A DNA stretch of 64,000 nt from Coprinellus micaceus (taxonomy: Eukaryota > Basidiomycota > Agaricomycetes > Agaricales > Psathyrellaceae). Within the stretch, counting starts at the first letter, position 1, and every line of letters begins with the position of its first letter. A program made the translations under genes and the position numbers. The DNA is taken from assembly GCA_951394405.1 (NCBI GenBank), contig OX596341.1, positions 620,001 through 684,000 of the forward strand. Direction: 5' to 3'. The notes below the pieces were generated by a model, which saw only the letters and a list, made by a program, of their open reading frames with translations, was not told the origin of the DNA and did not search any database. Positions 22,328-33,438 of the stretch are shown one piece after another.

Positions 22328-22789
22328 CAAGGGAAGTCAAAGCGTACAAGACGGTGACCACCCAATGACGACCAGGGTAACATGAGTCTGATTTTATTTG
22401 GATGATGGGTGTGAAGGCAAGGCTATACCCGGGGAGTGTTATTCTTGCGAGAGGATATAGCTTGTCGCAATATTCTTACCTCAACGGTGGTATATACGGC
22501 TAAATTTTGACCGATGGATATCGAGATATGCTAAACCGGAGCTTGCAGCGATGAAAGGCCATGCAAAAAGAATCCCAGATTGGAGGCGATAAATCAAACC
22601 TAAACCCCAGCCGACCAGAAATTCTCTGGAGTGTTGGCAGCGAACCCAGGGGTTGCAGGCTTTGGGCGCTTATTTCTTCAGTCTAATTCAACGGCTTCAC
22701 CGTGGGATTTCAAATGCCAAAGTGGACCCACAATTGTTCGCTTCTCGCGCGCGGCACTTCACCCCCTTTCCACCCACCCTCGTTCACAA
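22328..22789. other. Divergent promoter region
   Basis: 462 bp between divergently transcribed genes. It contains GGGCGCTTATTT (22664-22675), a minus-strand copy of the recurrent motif, 115 bp upstream of ATG 22790. Confidence 0.5.
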
Positions 22790-25272
22790 ATGCCAGGTCC
22801 CAGGAACAAGAGGAAAGGAGGTGGGAAGCCCAAACCACCAGCCACGCAGCCAGTGGTTCAGCCGAATACGGCCCCGACTGCTCCTGCGGCACGGGCCCCG
22901 ACGTCCCATACCCAAAATCACGCCAACGTGAATCTATGCAAGACGCTGGATGAGGAGGGCATAACCCGTTGCGGTCTGCCAGCGACCGCTGGTCACCCCA
23001 GAACCGATGGTCGCCCCAGAACCGAATGGTGCAAAGTCCACCATGGCCAGTACAAGGTCTTGTACAAGAAGTACAAAGCCGCCGCACAACAAGTTGACAA
23101 GGTGCGAGATGGGAAAGAGCTGCCTACCGATGGGGAGATAGCGCAGTATGTAGATCGAAAAGTGGTTATGGACAAGCTCAAATGGGTTGAATCCTTCGTC
23201 AAAGCCATTCGGGAGGAGAGAACGGGGCGAGAGATCCACAACAAACGGTTCTTTCTGAAAGGTGCGCACCATAATGGTTGAACTCGGGTGTTGATACACG
23301 ACGCTGAGTTCTGTGTCTTTCCACTTTGCCAGTTGACGCTGGGCACAAAATACGCATCAACATCCTTGCGAACGAGATGGAAAAGGCAAATCGTGTGAGG
23401 GAGAAGCTTGGGCGGCGCGTGCTGGATCTATATTTCGATGAGAACCCAGATGCTAGGTGGGTATACACACCCGAAGATAAGAAAATCGTCAACGAAGTAC
23501 TCTCCAAAACCACCCCTGGGCCCGCTCCAGCTGGGAAATCTACCTCCACCAAACCCACGGCTCAAGGCCCGAGCGCCCCCCAAGGCGAGCTAGGGCTGGG
23601 GGAGGAAGACGATGACCTTATTGCCATCAGCCACGAGGCGTAAGAACCATTTCATTTAATGGCACGCTGCAAGCTGCTAATGACCAATACCTTTCTCGCG
23701 ATGGGTAGCGAGAAGCGTCACCTCTGCGCAGTTTTCGAGCCTTTCATGGACGAAGATCTGGGGCGCAAGTTCTCGCGCGAGATGTACATTTCCCGAGGCG
23801 GAGACCCAATGGAGCCCGAATCGGACCTTTCCCGATATGCAGGAATGCTGCACTACCTAACCCTCTGTCAATACGCTCGCCGCATCGTCTTCTACGATCC
23901 CATCCTTTTTGCAAATTCTCTAGGCAAAGTGTCCTTCCGTGATATGATCCTCAGCAACGACTTCAACATTGAAGATGCAATTCGGTTTGGGGCGTTGTTC
24001 GCGCAGGTTGATGGCTTCCCCTTGCCGTGGATGAAAGACTCGGTCTATGAGGCGCTGGAGATGATGAAGAGAATGAAGAGCGGTCCTCCCGAGCACGCTG
24101 CTGCCAACCTTGGCAAAGTCGGTGCGTTTTTCCTAAGTCTAAGTACATGTATCCTCGAGCTGAAGGGGATGGGATGTCCAGATCACCGATTCAAGGTCCT
24201 CGGAAGCTGGATCTACAACCGAATGCACACAGGACGTATCTCTGACGAGGTCTGGTGGGTATGTGTAGTTCCGCTCTCTGACGTCCACTGCCCTGGTCCC
24301 AGTGATTCGTCGCACTAACTGGGGCTTCCATTTTAGCACCTTTTCAGGATGGTGGATCCACAGGCCAAAACTGAGAACCGTTACGTGAGGTTATGCAACA
24401 CCTACGAAGACCTGGTCGGAATGCTTTCCATAGGTGCCTTGGGGCAATTCCCCCCTCCCCACTTTTGCAAGTTTCCTGAGAACCCTGAGCTGGAGCCCGG
24501 CGCCCTTGCTTCTCGCAATCACCTCTCCCTTTCCGGTGTCATAGTGACGGATATGAGCTCACCACGTCGCCTTTTCGACGGACCTATACCTACCCGCATG
24601 CAAGCGACCAGACGGGGGAACATTGTGTGGGCCGAAACAGAAATGCGGGCCTACATGTTCGGAGCCGTGCGACACGAAACGGAACCGTTCGCGGAAGCCT
24701 TCCTGGGCGAGTTGAGGAAGCGGCCTGATCTATTTCAGTTGCTACTTTGGTCAGAGACGGAGCCCGATTCGTCTCTGAAGGAGTGGGGCTCGTACAACGG
24801 CAAGGCCCTCCCGCCGATGCGATTCCGGAAGTACGAAGCCCCAATGGCATTCCCTCCACCACTTGGACACGGGGAATGGGAGACGTTCAGGAGTGCCAGG
24901 GATATCCTCTTCGAGACGAAGAGAGATAAGATTATTGGGTATATCACCAATATCAGGAACCAAGTTCCTGGCTGGTTCTTCCGCTTCAAGAAATTTCCGG
25001 TCAGATACTTCGTAGTCCTGGATACTGACCCCACCAGACACGCTGCGGTCCTCATTCGCAATGTGGCGTGGGCGGCACTTGTGGCGGGGAAGTATGGGAC
25101 GGGCGAATACACGGCTCCAAAATATTGCAAGGCGTCAGACAAGCTCTTCCAAGAGAAAGCCGCTCAGCGACTTTCGTGGATGGATACAAATATATTCGGC
25201 TCATGGACCGCTACAAAAATGGCAGACTCCGACGAGGATGAGGTGGACGGGAAGAAGGATGAAAGGCCGTAA
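22790..25272 (+). CDS. Unknown basidiomycete protein with N-terminal Cys/His motif
   Basis: Four exons (22790-23261, 23333-23639, 23709-24258, 24337-25272) keep the frame and give about 754 residues. A basic, proline-rich N-terminus leads to CKTLDEEGITRCGLPATAG and TEWCKVHHGQYKVLYKKYK. This Cys, Cys, Cys, His, His set looks like a small metal-binding module. A helical, charged middle follows (INILANEMEKANRVREKLGRR), then an Ala/Pro linker and a large C-terminal region with no recognisable domain. The protein is likely soluble. The annotated frame ends in an acidic tail (MADSDEDEVDGKKDERP). A longer acidic stretch continues in another frame just downstream (25310-25432), so the true C-terminus is uncertain. 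I have the impression of similar proteins in other mushrooms, but no function is known to me. Confidence 0.7.
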
Positions 25273-25775
25273 AGGAACAGAGACTGCCGGGATGAAAGAG
25301 AATGCGAGGAATGTGGGTGGGAGTGCAGATGAAGATGAGGATGAGGATGAGGACGATAACAAGTCAGAGAGTGAGGAGTCCATTGGGCCGCTTCAAATCA
25401 AGGGAGAAAGTGACTCGTGTATGCTTATGTAAAGAAGAGAAGTAGCAAAGTGCCGCATAGGTTATGTATAGTCCAATGGATGTAGATGTCCGTATCTGAA
25501 GATCTGAAGCTCGAAGCTTGAAGGATGGAACGTAAAGAAAAAGCCATAAATTTAGTGCACTCAATGGGGTTCGAATTTGTGAAGTCGGGAGTCAGGTGAC
25601 CGCGTCAGTCGATTTTGACGCGCGTCAAGACTCAAAGCGTACCCCACGACTTCCTTCACTCCACCATAACCAATCGTTGTCAACGACGGATCCATCCAGG
25701 TTCAAACCCCCGCCATGAACAGGATTACCAAACGCTGCTGAGATCGCACGTCGACGCGACCAGACATAGCCACGC
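25273..25775. other. Intergenic between convergent genes
   Basis: Includes the acidic open stretch at 25310-25432 mentioned for the upstream gene. No tRNA or repeat could be confirmed. Confidence 0.4.
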
Positions 25776-28657
25776 CTACGAGCTTAGGCCGGGTCGATCA
25801 ACAGACGGGATGTGGGATTGGAAGGCGTTGGAGGAGATCAGATTTGGATGAAAGTTATCCAGCCCCCCGACATCCATCATATCGCCCGCGAAGAGTAAAT
25901 GAGAATTCCCGTTCAAATCCCTGGCGATCGGGAGATGCAGAGGCGACAGGATAGATGGCCCCGGAATCCGCCTTGGAGGGGGGCCCGAAGTACGACGCGA
26001 CCAAGATCTCCTCGACATCGTCGAGTCTGCTTGCCAAAGCGGCATATAATCATGACGCCCTGGCGGTTGAGTAGAAGTTCCAGGAATTAGCGGTTGCTGG
26101 ATAGGGCAACGACCTTGGGCATCAGTCGACGTTACCTGCAACCTGAGAGATTGGGTACCCTCGGGAGATAGAAGTGGAAGGGATTGAAATGGGATACGCG
26201 GAGCCAGTATTTGGGATGGTCTTGGGGGAGAGTCGGCGGAGATGACGGGAGGGGTCAGGGCCGATGGAAGGGGCCGAGGCGGGATACGAGGAGCCACGGG
26301 GCATCCGCCATCAAGTTGAGCGGGAAGGCTGGCGGAAGACTCGTTTGTATGAGATCTCGGCGAGCCGGTGAAGTCGAACTGGCGGCGAGGAAAGATCCTG
26401 GGAGTACTTTCCAGGTGCAGTTGCAGTGCGTTGGAGGCCGTGAGGGTGGATCTACCCCCAGCACGCCTCAAGCGGCGAGCCAATTCCTCGGCGAAGTTCG
26501 CTTGGGCGCTCTCCGTACTCAGTGGAAAGCTCCCCTCCAACCCTCTCCCTGATCTGGAGAACAACGGGGCAACATGCAGCTCCGATATTCTCCCCCCGGA
26601 CAGTGATTCTTGACCCCCACCAATACGGCCAGCTTCGGCCATGGCGAGCTCGAAAGAACCACTGTACGACGCCCGGGAAAACGTTCTCCCATACCAGGGG
26701 ATATCATCGGCGGCAGCAACACCCCCGGCTTCTGCTTTAGCGAGCTCGAAGGAGCTAAAAGGGGATCCTCCTCGCTCCAGGGGTCTCGCCTGGCGAGACC
26801 CAGAGTCGTCCAGCGGTACTGGACTCTCTGATCTGCTCTCCCTGATCCAGTCTCCTAAACTGAATCCGGGGTGTGCGGGAGATCCTGGCTGCAAAACGCT
26901 GTCGATACTGCCCATCGAGCTCAATTGGCGCGCCGGAGAGCCTGGGCTTAGATTTGACTGGGGGAGCTCCGTATTCGCGCCCACGTCCTGGAGGATCGAG
27001 TGGCGGCGCGTTCCCCCGGTCGGATGGCTACTTCTTGGTCCACGTTGGTCGTCCCCCTCCGTCTCAACTCTCTCTCCTCCTACAACCCCGACTGCACGAT
27101 CACTCCTCATTTGTTCCCCTCTCCCCCCGATACTCTCGATTCCCCTGGGCTCGCAGTTCCTATCCATGGCTGACTGACGGCGCCTACTCCGATTGGGTGC
27201 TGTGCCCACCCTCTTCCTACCCCACTTCCCTTCCATCTCCACTCGCCATCTCTTGTTTCCTTTCCCTTTGTGTCTCGAGGCCGTATTCCTTCTCCCCTTA
27301 CGCGCCAGGGGTAAATACCGGCGTGCACTCGGCTCAGATACCAAGCTCTGCTCCTCGAGCTGCCTGCTTGCTCGCTCAAGACACGACTCGAGGACGACCC
27401 GAACCTCGTCGTCATCCTCAGAATGGAATTCGGCGGCCAGCAGGTGGACCATCCTGTGCGGCTGGGAATCATCGTAGCTCACCAGTCCGTAGTATCGATC
27501 ATCCCTTCCAGCAACCTTCCCCCTTACGAACGCGTCCTGGGCGGGTACCCCTTCGGTGCCATCAAAGTGAGGTACAAATTCGGCAATCCTGAATACCACC
27601 AGCCCCGAAGCGTTGTCGTTCTCGACGTAGATGTCGCCATCCCGCGGTTCCACGAAGGCGTACTGGATGGGGTCCACAACATCCTGAGCTACGGGGGAGT
27701 CGGAGAGGAGGGATTCAATGCGACCAATGCATTCAGTGGCCATTGGGAGCGCCCCCGCGTGTGAACGATTCACAGTGAATGAGATGTACAAGCCAGGCTC
27801 GGGAGTCTGGTAGTATGTGTTCGAAGTGATGGCAGGCACCTCCGATATGTTGATCGCAGGCCGCTCTGAGTTGGTGGAGTCCTCGATGGTGTAGGCGCGG
27901 AAGTCCGTGACATATTTCCCTCGGAGTTCCTGGGGTGGGGGTTTGGGAATGGAGACGAGAACTTTGACGAGACATTGGGTTCCGTGGATGGGGAGGATCT
28001 TGTAGGCGAATGGTCGTACATCCTCCATACGTGAGGGGGACTCGCACCTCTCGATGGCGTGAGGAGTGAGGTCCCATGCTTCTGCCTCGCTCCCTTCGAG
28101 GGTGATCCAGGAGTCTGTGGTGCTCATAGATGAATCCAGGTTCGGCCGACCTCCTCCCCCGATCGTAGTAGGATGCGCGTCTGAATTTTGGTGGCCACTG
28201 GAGCATGGGTGAATGCCGACGCCCTCTCCTATGGGTGTTGCATCCTCGACGGCCTCGCTAGGCCCTTCGTGGCTACAGCTACCTGCCTTGTAAGACTTCG
28301 ATCCGAGCGGTGCGTCCGGGGTGGTAGGCGTGTTGGATTGGCTTTCCAAGCGAGTCGAGTACGGTTTGGCAATTTGGTCCCAGTCTACAAAAGAGAAGGC
28401 AACCGTTAGGCTCTCGAACTCACGAACGTGCATATGAGGTGCCCACCACTCTCAATCCGTTCCCTGATATCTTGACCTGCTTCCTCGAGCGTGTTCGTTC
28501 TAAAGCGTTGCGCCAGAATAGGGAGAAGGGTCGATCGTAAGGCGCTCTCCTCAGCAGGTGGCACATCTGTAGACGTATTCTGAGTGCCCTCCTTCAAAGG
28601 GCCGTATGGACGTGCATGGACTTGTGGAAACGGCAGGGAGTAGCTCCGGGTGGTCAT
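25776..28657 (-). CDS. Large disordered protein of unknown function, 939 residues
   Basis: Two exons (28657-28447 and 28384-25776) keep frame across a 62-bp intron. The N-terminal 75 residues are helical and polar (ESALRSTLLPILAQRFRTNT, then LEEAGQDIRERIESD). Residues of roughly 150-430 look folded, with WITLEGSEAEAWDLTP, PFAYKILPIHGTQCLVKVLV and RDDRYYGLVSYDDSQPHRMV. The remaining half is rich in Ser, Pro, Gly and Arg and probably disordered. It contains a nuclear-localisation-like basic block (RKGRRNTASRHKGKGNKR) and a repeated unit spelled SFELAKAEAG and SFELAMAEAG about 30 residues apart. No catalytic motif is visible and I do not recognise a family. Start ATG 28657 is the first in frame, and the single long exon supports a real gene. 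Confidence 0.7.
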
Positions 28658-30136
28658 TCAGCGGACCCAAGCTGGGGTAGAATCGGCGGTGTCAAGAAGT
28701 CGGAAGTGTGTAATGAGTGCTATAGACGTTGAGGAGCGAGGGTTTGGATGAGTTCTGTGGGTGCTGCATCTTGTCACAGACTTTAATGTTGAAGAGGGAG
28801 GCGGCGAAACACTGCCTCGAGACGCATGAGTTTCCATAGTTCCTCGCGTATCTTGAGCAAACACAATAGGTGTGCCAACCCTTGCCATCCCAGTCGTCAG
28901 TGTGGGCGCACGGCCTTGTATTCAAAGTCAGCGAACATTCAACGTTCTGCTGTCAGCTTTTCCATATATGTTGACGTTCTGTTATCGGTCGCCGGACTGA
29001 TAAGACTTGGTTGCTGATCATGTCCCGGGTTGCTTGGTCTCCGGACATACGCACAATAGCATGTACGAAATAGGCGCCCATCATCCTGTGCTTGCTGTGC
29101 CTCGAGTGTGGCGCGCCTTGTTCCGCCGAGTGAAAACGCTGAGGTCCGTTGATTGGTCGACATTGTACCCCATATGAACTAGGTTTTAACTCGATGTCCG
29201 CGGGAATTACCTCGAGTTCGGAATGCGACCATTGAATTGTAACCAGGACACTGAATGCACAAGACCTTCGCCCGTCCATCCCCAAGGTACCCATGCTCTC
29301 GCTAAGATGCAATGTAGTTCTGCCTCCCCTCGGACATGCAGTGCGCACCGGGATCCAAACAAGAAAGCGATGATAATTAGCCCGGATCTTGTGCATGTCA
29401 TCCGGTTGCCCCCACGACCTTCAGTGTACGAGACCCGCCTACCCTGGGCAATCGCTTGCACATTGGCGCACACGGCTGGTTGACGATTGCCTAAGCAGAC
29501 GGGGAGGGCGTCATACGCAAAGCGGAGATATGCACCATGATGACGGGGAGTATATGAGGAGAACCAATTCCGACCTAAGCATCCCAGCGTCGTATCGCCC
29601 TGCAAGTCCTATGACATTCAACATGTTTGACGTCACCCAAGGGAAGTGGGAGAAATGCCAGTGCCAGTGGAGTGGGGTGGAGGACACAGAAATGGAAGTA
29701 TGGGAGAAGGCCAGGGTACGGGTGAGGTTCTCCCGTGGGCGGTGCATTTAAGCGCCCGCGAAGTCCAAGCACCATTGGAGGCACTGCTAAATCGGAAGCG
29801 ACGATCATGCCCCTGGCTCCGTGCTGAAACACTTCTCTGCTTCCCTATTCTCCGCTTTCACAAGTATGGTCAGAATGGGGGCCTTCCTTTCGGTCACCCA
29901 TCCTGCTAGCACCGTCTATCTTCCGCTTGCACAGAATGCGACGAAAACGTGAGGTATGAGTCACCCGAAGCCCCTGTGAGCTCGAGTACGAAAACTGGGT
30001 ATAAAAGTGTCAAGGGTATCCAGTACACTGTACGAAATACAATTCTACAATCCATAGATATACACGGCGCGATGGGTCCGCACTCTCACCGAGAGTTTGA
30101 TACCGACCTGGCTATAGTCTCGAATGAATTAATCAA
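28658..30136. other. 1.5-kb intergenic region
   Basis: No gene is supported; open frames of 60-150 codons overlap on both strands without domain signal. Two copies of the recurrent motif occur: AAATAGGCGCCC at 29068-29079 and ATTTAAGCGCCC at 29746-29757. Confidence 0.5.
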
Positions 30137-31011
30137 TCAAGCATACACAGTCTGCCTCGGGTCCCAGCGCCCATGCAACGGCTCCAAAAACGCGTGGTTC
30201 GCGATCGTAAACAACAGGCAGATGGCCAGCAAGGCGGTAAGTGCGATCCAGCCGAGCCACGCGAAGGCGAGAAGTGCGGAGAGAACGCGGCATGCGTTGA
30301 TATGTTGGCACCAGGAGATGTTGGACCACATTGACTGTGGGATGGGGTGGAGGGCGAGTGGGCGGATTGGTGGATGTTAGGGGGCAGGAGAGAAAGGGGT
30401 TTTGAGGGTTGGGCGGCAATCGAAAGGGAGAGGCGAGAGGTATGGAGATGGGTTGTGAGTACAAGGAGGATAAGAGAGAAAAGGAGGGGGCGTACGGTGG
30501 CGATACCGGTTCCTACCATCCAGAACAACCAGAGGAAGACTAGTCCGATCATTTCGTCTCGGAATTTGGAAATGTAGCGGTTTTCGTATCGTTTATGAAT
30601 TGAGTACACCCTGTCGCATAATTAGGACTTCCCTGACTCGGTAGTCGTGTGTGCATGAGGTTACTCACATGAATCCACACCAGGGCAAGGAGACCAGTGA
30701 GGTGAACAAGAGCTCGGCGACAATGGGGTCTGAGAAATTCGCGACGATCATTCTGCTATTCAGCATTCCCGGAGAACGAGAGGATGGGAGATGAACGCAC
30801 CGTGGAATGACCTCCCATTGTTTAAGGGGTCGTTCTTGTTGAGGTGAAGGGTATAATGGAGTCTTGCGCAGCTCATGACGAATAGGAGGAACGAGAAGAG
30901 TGCCTGTAGGTATATTACTCAGCGTACGGCATACAAGAAGATGGTTGGGTTCGAACGCACCAGGGCACCGTACAGTCCCAACCTCAGAATTGGCAAGTCG
31001 AATTTCGGCAT
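30137..31011 (-). CDS. MARVEL-domain membrane protein 1
   Basis: Five exons encode a tetraspan protein of about 190 residues. Exon 1 gives MPKFDLPILRLGLYGALV. Later exons give ALFSFLLFVMSCARLHYTLH, then MIVANFSDPIVAELLFTSLV with SLPWCGF, MVYSIHKRYENRYISKFRDE with MIGLVFLWLFWMVGTGIAT, and finally MWSNISWCQHINACRVLSAL with LAFAWLGWIALTALLAICLL. The W...CQ..NACR motif between helices 3 and 4 and the four-helix spacing match the fungal MARVEL family, which acts in membrane apposition and vesicle trafficking in animals and is of unclear function in fungi. The ATG at 31011 opens directly onto the first helix. The last intron is long, about 165 bp. Confidence 0.8.
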
Positions 31012-33438
31012 TTCGTGCGAGAGTGTAATGTTTTGGTGGTGGGGAAGGAGGGGGTGCAGCGAGGTGGGTTAAAGAGCGTGGTAGGGGGCGTAACGAATGG
31101 ACGGGCCCTGCGGGCAGGGGTGTGGGGGAAGCGAGGCGAGGGTGAACGACCTCAAGCTCAAGACCAGAGCTGATGGTGATAGCAATTTAATGGAGCCCGG
31201 CGACGATCGTGATGAGGTCCGTCAGTCGGACTTTCTGCGAGCGGAGCGCGCTTGCTGCGTTCGTTCCGCAGCCTGCTGGGTCCGGGTGCTGTGGGTGCTG
31301 ACCTCTGGCGTTGGGGTCGCGACAGAGAGCCAAAGGAGTGGCGATGGTCGGAAACCAAGGGAGCGCCGGGCGTCGAGCTGGCCAAGTGGTGCTCAGGAAG
31401 AAAGGAACGAAAGGAGGGGATAACGCGGCCGAGGTAGAGCCAAGTGAGTAGCAATTGATTATAGCGATACTCCACCAATTCCCATGCCCTCACAGATCCG
31501 AGGTTTCTTCTGTTGGAACTGCAAGCGTTTGTCGGGCCCGACGCGATTGAGAACAAGCTCTCGAGGGTTAATGAAAGAAGAGAGACGATGGTAACCCGAA
31601 AACCTGCGGGTAGGAGGAGAAATGAAGGAAAAATGAGCAGAAGAGGGTCGTGGCAGCGAAGAGAGAGCCTGGTCGCCGTTGAGGACTTGTTCCCATGATC
31701 CTACTTTATATCGCCATCTCGACATCAAGAATAGCCTGTAACCGGTCGGCGGTAACCAGCCAAAGCCAACCAACCGTGCGACGGAAACGGTCAACAAGAG
31801 ACTTGCTGAGACCTGACCCTCGAGAGTTCCGGAGAACTATGCCGAAGGCCTGCTTGGCTACGGTCAGCATTGTATTTCCCTGGCTCTGCCGGGCATTGTG
31901 GGCGTCTGTGGGCATTCTTATCGCGACTGCAGCATTATTCCAACACTCACTGTATACGATATCACCACAGCAGGGAAAAGGAAGAGGTTCCACAAGCTCC
32001 AGGCTCTAGCTCTGGAATAGGATGGCTTGGACCAGCCCTCGCACAAGGTTTCTTTGCTATGGAAGTTGCTCATAGTATTCGGCTTGAATTTCTAGCGCCG
32101 GCGAACGCCGGGGAGAGGTGATCTTCCCGCGGAGTCATACATAATCGAATATCTAAGGTCAAAGCAATTGTCCTCTAACTCCTCTCCGTGCCACATTCCT
32201 GTCCGTCTGTCTACTTCCACTATATCGTTGGATGGGTGGTCAACTTCAAACCCTTTCCCCTCCTTAAGCGCCGGACAAGTCGCGGATATCTGGGAACGCC
32301 CTGGCAGCACGAAGCTCACAAGGGCAAGTAGTAAGGAATGGCTACTTGGCCATTTCAAAAACGCACTATATCCATTCAGTCTTCATTTCAAGTCGATTAG
32401 GGGTAGGTACTCATGGTTTGAGATGTGTCGCAGGGATGAGCCGACGACTCGTGGACTCTGGAACCCGCTGGCAACCGTTCGAACTGTTATTCACACCAAT
32501 ACCCAAACCATTCACGGCGAGGACGTAGGACATCGTTTCAACCCCCATAACTATCACCAGCACCACAATTGCCTCGTATCTTTGATCCCTGCTATCTCAC
32601 CAGTACTCTCACCAACGGCCTCTATCTCCGCAACCTGGACGAAGAGGACGGTCCTTCGCGCTTGACCATGCCGTTGAATTGCGCTATCTCTGTGGACCTC
32701 GGGGAACACAACCATGAATGGTGAGTAGGCAGTATCTTTCAGCGCGTGGTATACGATTTAATGAGGTATGGCCTTTTGATTAAGACAGGCACTACTAATA
32801 TTCGGGGAAGCCAAGCTTGACGAGGTTCGCCTTGGCAGCTTCTCAATGGGTCCGGGTGACAGTGACCATAGGGCTGCAAGCGACGTCTTCCCATAACATA
32901 TAGAATGCAGACCATATGTCCTTTCTCAAGTTGAGCTATTTCTCCAGCTTCTATCCTGGAGCCACATGGATTGACCTCACCTGGATTGGGTAGTATGGTA
33001 AGTACTGCGGCTAGTTCATCACTTTTAACGGCCAACCGCTGACTGGCTCTCGAGATTTCCAGTGCAGGCATCCTCTTCACCAGGGATGAATGGTTGTCAC
33101 AGGTACTCCAGCATGAGCTACAGACCTCAACGAGAACAGAGCGACCTGCTACTTTGACTGGCACGAGCTTCCCGTGTCTGTTGTGGCATGCCAAGCGCAT
33201 CTGGGTCCCATGCGGACTTACATGCCTCAACGCGAAGGATTGGAATTCATTACACTGTGGGACCTAATCGGGTGGAAGAAGCACACTTCACTATCTCAAG
33301 CCCTACACTATCTCCAACGTACGATCCCTGGCTATAAAATGGTTCCCCTTTCGGTGCTCCAAAGCTGCTGCTTTCTGCATCCCTCCTTTCCCCTCCTCCA
33401 CCTACCACCTCCCCAGGGGTCGGCTCCCCCAGGTCATT
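31012..33438. other. 2.4-kb intergenic region upstream of the OPT gene
   Basis: No gene is supported on either strand. The open frames at 31097-31423, 31459-31797, 32168-32665 and 32739-33230 show no domain signal, and several lack an ATG. The last 80 bp are strongly pyrimidine-rich, as expected before a transcription start. Confidence 0.5.
33333..33339 (+). promoter_or_regulatory. TATA box of the OPT gene
   Basis: TATAAAA, 100 bp upstream of ATG 33439, followed by a CT-rich tract. Confidence 0.6.

Noticed and set aside
25560..25720. tRNA-like words (GGTTCGAA and GGTTCAAAC)
   Set aside because: No cloverleaf can be drawn: acceptor and anticodon stems do not pair around these words.
26641..27592. 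Overlapping plus-strand frames of 178 and 239 codons
   Set aside because: Shadows of the 939-residue minus-strand gene. Composition is Ser/Pro-rich without domain signal.
32092..32358. Apparent secreted protein on the minus strand (hydrophobic N-terminus)
   Set aside because: The frame starts at TTG, not ATG, and I found no upstream exon supplying a start. The signal-peptide look is probably chance.
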